From assembly GCF_022458985.1 (NCBI RefSeq), contig NC_061774.1:8484616-8548615 (forward strand): DNA of 64,000 bases, in the 5' to 3' direction. The stretch's first letter is position 1. Each line of letters begins with the position of its first letter. The stretch is from Mugil cephalus. Lineage: Eukaryota; Chordata; Actinopteri; Mugiliformes; Mugilidae. This document shows, piece after piece, positions 59,301 to 64,000 of the stretch. The position numbers and the translations under genes are program-made. The notes under the pieces were generated by a model. That model did not search any database, was not told the DNA's origin, and worked only from the letters and a program-made list of their open reading frames with translations.

Positions 59301-62300
59301 CATGACCGACCGCTTCGACTGCTACTACTGCCGTGACAACCTGCACGGGAAGAAGTACGTGAAGAAGGATGAGAAGCACGTGTGCACCAAGTGCTTCGAT
59401 AAGCTCTGCGCCAACACCTGCGCCGAGTGCAGGCGCCCCATTGGTGCCGACGCCAAGGTGAAGATACAGAAAGTGCAATAAGAAGAAACTGTGAAAGTGA
59501 ACACAAATTTGTTATCAGTTTCTTTCTACACATTCTCAGCAGATTCCAGAGGAATACATTTGCATGAATAATTTATTATCCTAACTAATAATACATGAAG
59601 CTGCGGTTTTAAAAAGGAGATTTTATGGATAAACAATTTGTAGATTTCTGATCGCCCCCTTTAACAGCATATGTGGCAGTACTGAGTTTTAACATCTGCA
59701 CTATAGAGTCAACACAAACCAGTACAGACAGATAGGACTCTCAGGCTTTCGCTGGGGATCTGTTTGCCATCTAACACGGGTCTCTGCCCCCAAAATACTC
59801 TCACCGCTCAGTCACAGGCAGTTAAATGTGAGAGAAAGTGTCATTACCACTAATGGGGCTTTAATACTTCAGAATACATTTCCACCGTCTACGTCCTCTA
59901 ACTCCTTCATGGCTCACCTCATGCCAGTTCTCCTCATCTCCACCTTAATGCTTGCCGCATGGGCCTGTTCTGTGTCCCGGCCCTGAGCTTCAGTCCACAT
60001 GATCAGTTAACAAACGGCACTTTAATGAGGTCTGCATGAGGACACCTCTGCTCACCCCTCACTTTAATTCTTTTTTTTTTTTTTCTGTGCAGGAGCTGCA
60101 CCATAAGAACCGCTACTGGCATGAGGACTGTTTCCGCTGTGCCAAGTGCTACAAGAATCTGGCCGGTGAGCCGTTCAGCGCTCGGGATGATGGCAAGATA
60201 ATGTGTGGCAAGTGTGGCTCCAGGGAGGATGGAAACCGGTGCCAGGGCTGCTACAAGGTGGTCATGCCAGGTCAGTTTGCGTGTGTTCTTGTGTTTCATT
60301 TAAAATGCAAATAGCATGGTTCTGCACAAGCAAATCATTCTGTGCCAAGGAGCATTTTTTAAAATGAAAATCAGTTGGATACAAAAGGCTGTGTTTATTC
60401 TGAATTTTAGGAACCCAGAACGTGGAGTACAAGAACAAGGTGTGGCACGAGGAATGCTTCACCTGCTTTGAATGCAAGCAGCCAATCGGCACACGGAGTT
60501 TCCTGACCAAGGGAGATGACACCTACTGCGCTCCGTGCCATGACAAGAAGTTTGCCAAGAAGTGCTTCCACTGCAAGCAGGTACAAGCTACGACGGGGTC
60601 ACCGCGTGTCTTTCGTGAGGATTTTTGGCAGCCACCTTGAAAGAACTCGGGTTCTCTTAAGTCCTGTTTGCACTGATTTGTCTCTGACTTTGATGATCAC
60701 ACCGCCTCTGTGCTTCTTTCAGCCCATCAGCTCCGGAGGGATCAGCTACCAGGACCAGCCCTGGCACTCCGAGTGCTTTGTGTGCAACACCTGCCACAAG
60801 CCTCTGGCGGGAGCTCGATTCACTTCCCATGAGAACAACGTCTACTGCGTGGACTGCTACAAGACCGACGTGGCCAAGAAGTGCCACGGCTGCAAGAACC
60901 CGATCACAGGTCAGGGCAGCGCCAACACACGTTTTTGTTTTGCACTGGGATTGACTTGAAGGGTTGAACTGGCCTATTCAGCACAGTTATAACAGACTGA
61001 GACAGGCTGACAGTAGAAAAGGAAAAGGCAGGATTTTCAAGAGAGTCAGTGGACATACACTGCAATGTTGCATTTGGAGGAAGAGTTGGACGTATATCAT
61101 ATACATTGAGACAGTAGAAAAAGCAGATATTCTGGCAATACTTTAATTTAAAGCTTTAATTTAAAGAACTGCGCTATATCCAGTAATTTAGTTTTACATT
61201 GTTAAAATGACATTCATTCAGATATTGAATGATGAATTGTTTTCTGTTAACTGCCAGCATAATCTTAACAGTTTCTAGGCAGCCTACAGCAGGACTGCTG
61301 AATATGCAAAAATATGAAAAATCCTTAAGCAAGAATACAACGTGGGGTAGAATTAACAGTTACTGAGTCTAGATAAAGGTTTGCTTCAAGAAAATCCCCG
61401 TCTTGTGTAACAAGAACCATGTTATTTTATACTTGGTTGACAAAAGTCCCAAAATGTCCAGTGTAATAGAGGGTATTGACGTCACTGGTGCTTGGGGCCA
61501 CGCCCCCCTGAGTGGCAGAAATGTGGTGATACGTATCAGTAAATACAGCGAGACCCGGGAAAATGTGGGTTATCAGACCAAATTAAGGATGACTGGACTC
61601 ACAGTGATCCATAGGAACTAGTATGGGTTTGGAAAAGTGGACTAGCCTCACAAATAAAAGATGCTAACGCTAATAGCTTTACTGAGAAGTAATGTCGACC
61701 AAATGATACTGTAGCGTACGTTAAAAGGATGATGAGGAGTGGTTACAAATATTCCGTTTATTGTTTTATTGTTGGAACTGAAATAGTTATTCTCAGCTGT
61801 AACTACGCCAACATCCACAAACTTATCTGCCAGCCCTCCAGAATGTAACTTAACAAATAACTTAAGGTATGACTTAATCAAAAAAATACAGCATAAATTA
61901 ATATTACCTGACACTAAATGTGAACCACAACACCAGGTTTCTGTACCTGGATTCCAGTTCTTCGTAATGCAGCGATCCATTTCTTTGGCAGTTGGAGATA
62001 TCTGTAAAAATACATCTCTGACTGCTTTTCAAATCAATCGCACAACAGCTTCTCAGCTTTTTTAATTTTTAATTTAATTTTACAATTTAGACGCTATTAA
62101 AGCCTATGATTCAGACTAATGCTGCTAATCTCCATGTTCAACTGTTACTTTTTCCCACTCAGTGGCCGTAACCATGGAGATTCCGCTAGCTGTGACGTCA
62201 CGTGCATACCTTCTATATTTTACATTTTGTGTACAGCAGTTAATACCAGAATAGCAGGGATGTCTATGCCATTTTTAGGTTAAGCCTTATCATATAAAAC

Positions 62301-62539
62301 CAATCTTGGAGTTGTGTTTCTGTTATCTAAAAGAATAATCACCTGGTTTGCTGCTGACTGACAGATGTAACTGTTTCTATGCAGGATTTGGCCATGGCAC
62401 CAATGTGGTGAACTACGAGGGATTGTCCTGGCATGAATATTGCTTCAATTGCAAGAAGTGCTCCCTGTCACTGGCCAACAAGCGCTTCGTCATCAGCGGA
62501 GATCACATCTACTGCCCTGACTGCGCTAAGAAGGTGTAA
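56368..62539 (+). CDS. fhl1: Four-and-a-half LIM domains protein 1 (FHL1), with alternative N-terminus
   Basis: LIM-only scaffold of striated muscle acting at the sarcomere, at adhesions and in the nucleus. Core exons: 59276-59457 (ATG at 59302), 60093-60270, 60411-60580, 60723-60909, 62385-62539; 281 residues from the inner ATG (human 280). A half LIM (C7, C10 onward) and four full LIM domains start near residues 40, 101, 162 and 221, each with the expected Cys/His zinc ligands. Landmarks are [47 protein letters not shown] and [17 protein letters not shown]. An upstream exon 56368-56389 (MTYYRHS, donor GTAAAA) splices in frame to 59276, adding [16 protein letters not shown] before the usual start. 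Human FHL1 has a similar RHSGPSSY extension in one isoform. The long form has 297 residues. Which of the two fish paralogues (fhl1a or fhl1b) this is cannot be decided here. Confidence 0.95.
58686..58964 (+). mobile_element. Truncated hAT-like element in the fhl1 first intron
   Basis: Begins CTGGGGTCTTCATCATTTTT and carries AGGGACCCCCTACCTACTAG, then a TATTAAACTCGGCCTAGTTC block as in the 39772 copy. It stops after GTGACCCCCTAGAGGTCACA without the opposite terminal repeat. Confidence 0.7.
61472..62210 (+). mobile_element. Nonautonomous DNA element, copy 2 (CRE-like termini)
   Basis: Same family and orientation as 17095-17877. The right end GTGACGTCACGTGCATACC is the reverse complement of GGTATGCACGTGACGTCAC, which matches the left end of copy 1. 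Lies in the last fhl1 intron. No coding capacity. Confidence 0.7.
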
Positions 62540-63120
62540 ACTGCAGCTGTGCAGGGGATCATTGTTTAAAGTGGAATTACACCAAAACTGACTCTAAGAC
62601 CGTTACTCTGAAAAACGTAGCAGCTCAAAGTAACACAGAAACCAACACAGAAAACAGTCAGTTTTTGGTGAACTTTCTCTTTAAAAGATTGGCAGACTTG
62701 AGGTTGTTTTACCTGAATATGCTTTCAGTCATTTATCTGCATAATACGTCAGTGCATCCTGTTTCACGGTTCAGTGCATCGGTGGGTGGATAGCAACGCG
62801 GCAGCAGAATCTGTGATGTAATCGAGGCTTCCGTGAGCCGTGAATCTTTTCAGTGCCTTACTGGAAACTTTTCAAGAACAAAAAAGGAAAGAAAGAAATG
62901 CTTTTTACATGCCTGCTGCTTCTCATACATACCAGCTTTGATTAGTAATCTCTTACATCTCTGAATGTTTGAAGGGGTTATGAAGATTTCATAACAGTTT
63001 AGCATGAATTCAAAATACAGAGTAGGGTTTGAGAGTGACGCTGAAATGTAAACTCTTCATGTATTCCAAGTATTTTGAGTGAAGTTCAATGGAATAAACA
63101 GAAGTGAAATTAAATAAATT
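62540..63120 (+). other. fhl1: fhl1 3' UTR
   Basis: Runs from the TAA at 62537 to AATAAA at 63093-63098, with a second overlapping TAAATAAAT at about 63111. A T-rich stretch follows. About 560-590 bases long. Confidence 0.7.
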
Positions 63121-63182
63121 TTTTTGTTTTAATTTCTTGCAGCAAGAAACAAAATCACAGCAGAGGATTATTTTTGCAAGAC

Positions 63183-63188
63183 TTTATT
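63183..63188 (-). terminator. Poly(A) signal on the - strand
   Basis: AATAAA on the - strand (TTTATT as written), 72 bases past the stop codon of the candidate exon at 63260-63344. It would end a gene convergent with fhl1. Confidence 0.5.
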
Positions 63189-63259
63189 GTTTTAACAGTT
63201 TGTATCATCGCAGTTCAGTTTAGATATATTTACAGTACAAATTTTATTTGTGGACAAGG

Positions 63260-63344
63260 TTAGTCAATCCTCATATTCACAAAGTTGCCCTCGTTGGGCA
63301 GACTGATTGTCGAGGCCGAGGTAAGGACAAGCTTTCTTAGTCGA
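63260..63344 (-). CDS. Candidate last coding exon of an unidentified convergent gene
   Basis: On the - strand, a T-rich tract and TATCACAG acceptor precede an open frame of 27 residues (phase 1 start) that ends NEGNFVNMRID and then TAA. A poly(A) signal follows 72 bases later. The codon choice and composition (TSASTISLPNEGN) look like real protein, but I do not recognise the family. No other exon of this gene was found before the window ends. It could be chance: 27 codons is short. Confidence 0.4.
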
Positions 63345-64000
63345 CTGTGATACAGTAAAAACACTAAAGATCAATCTAAGGCACCGTTCTATCCTATTAT
63401 TATTGATGACAATGAGGACAAGCCCTCATAAGATGCAGCAGGACCTGGAATAGACAACATCTGTTCAAGCAGCAGCTACAACAGCCCCCAAATAAGGTGG
63501 TACTTATGAGAGGAAAGTGTGTATGTTTGGGGGCGAGGGGGTAGATGAGTTTTGTATTATGAATGACACTCCTAAAAGAAACACAGACGAGCTACGCTCT
63601 GAAATATCACACACTGGTCTCCTAGGAGTCTGAACAATAAAGCTACTCCTCTGAAGCCATTCCTTAAACATAGCAAGTAATTTGTGACAGTGCAGAGTCT
63701 CATATTTCCTAGATGAATAATGTATGAAAGCTAAAAGCCAGCAGCTCTGAGAGACACTGTAAATAATGCAGGACGGTTTATGGAGTCTGTTACATTCTTC
63801 CAGCGTATTAATCAAAGCTAAGATCAGAAAGCCCACGGGCTTTATGTACAGAGAGATTTTTAGTGAGCCAGCAGAGAACAAGGCAAAAATCAAGGTCCAC
63901 ACACCTCGCTCGCTCAAAAGTAGCCAAGCAAAGGGAATTTCAAGATTTCACGAAAAATCAAGAGCGAAAGACAGAAAAAAAAAAGTCTGACCCCGTCATA
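63345..64000. other. No recognised gene (possible intron of the convergent gene)
   Basis: An open frame on the - strand at 63917-63504 (137 codons) shows no known family, no splice support and unremarkable composition. Otherwise nothing is seen. Confidence 0.5.

Noticed and set aside
63504-63917. 137-codon open frame on the - strand at the right edge
   Set aside because: No domain, no splice signals in phase with the candidate exon at 63260; likely chance.

Overview
This window is vertebrate nuclear DNA, almost certainly from a ray-finned (teleost) fish. The genes are split into many small exons, (CA)n microsatellites are frequent, and there are decayed Tc1-like and hAT-like DNA transposons of the kind common in fish. 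The conserved proteins are fish-like members of families best known from the human X chromosome. All gene models were built by hand from splice-site phase and protein continuity. No alignment or database search was run.

Layout, left to right. (1) 1-8681, + strand: the last six coding exons of a dystrophin-family gene, best matched to dystrophin-related protein 2 (drp2). (2) 8682-12352: drp2 3' region and convergent intergenic DNA. (3) 12353-23641, - strand: an eight-exon, 749-codon AIP/AIPL1-family co-chaperone gene whose TPR domain is present twice, joined by an acidic linker. (4) 25128-33314, - strand: a complete twelve-exon taf7 (TFIID subunit). (5) 33315-34439: a divergent promoter region. 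(6) 34440-44567, + strand: a complete sixteen-exon slc9a6 (endosomal Na+/H+ exchanger NHE6), followed by a probable 3' UTR of about 3.3 kb. (7) 47.9-56.1 kb: a gene-poor stretch with a hAT-like element, a near-perfect hairpin and possible fhl1 regulatory sites. (8) 56368-62539, + strand: a complete fhl1 (four-and-a-half LIM protein) with an upstream alternative first coding exon and its own TATA/CArG promoter. (9) 63183-64000, - strand: a possible last exon and poly(A) signal of an unidentified convergent gene.

The neighbours do not form one pathway. They are linked by conserved gene order: from memory, drp2-taf7(L) matches human Xq22.1 and slc9a6-fhl1 matches Xq26.3. drp2 and fhl1 are cytoskeletal or muscle-related, taf7 is basal transcription, and slc9a6 sets endosomal pH.

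The most notable observations are: the AIPL1-like gene with an exon-level duplication of its TPR module, sitting between drp2 and taf7; four probable minor-spliceosome (U12-type) introns shared by the divergent taf7/slc9a6 pair, one of them AT-AC; an fhl1 alternative N-terminus that resembles a known human isoform; a two-copy element of about 750 bp whose ends contain the CRE sequence TGACGTCA; and a 25-bp-arm hairpin at 49.75 kb.
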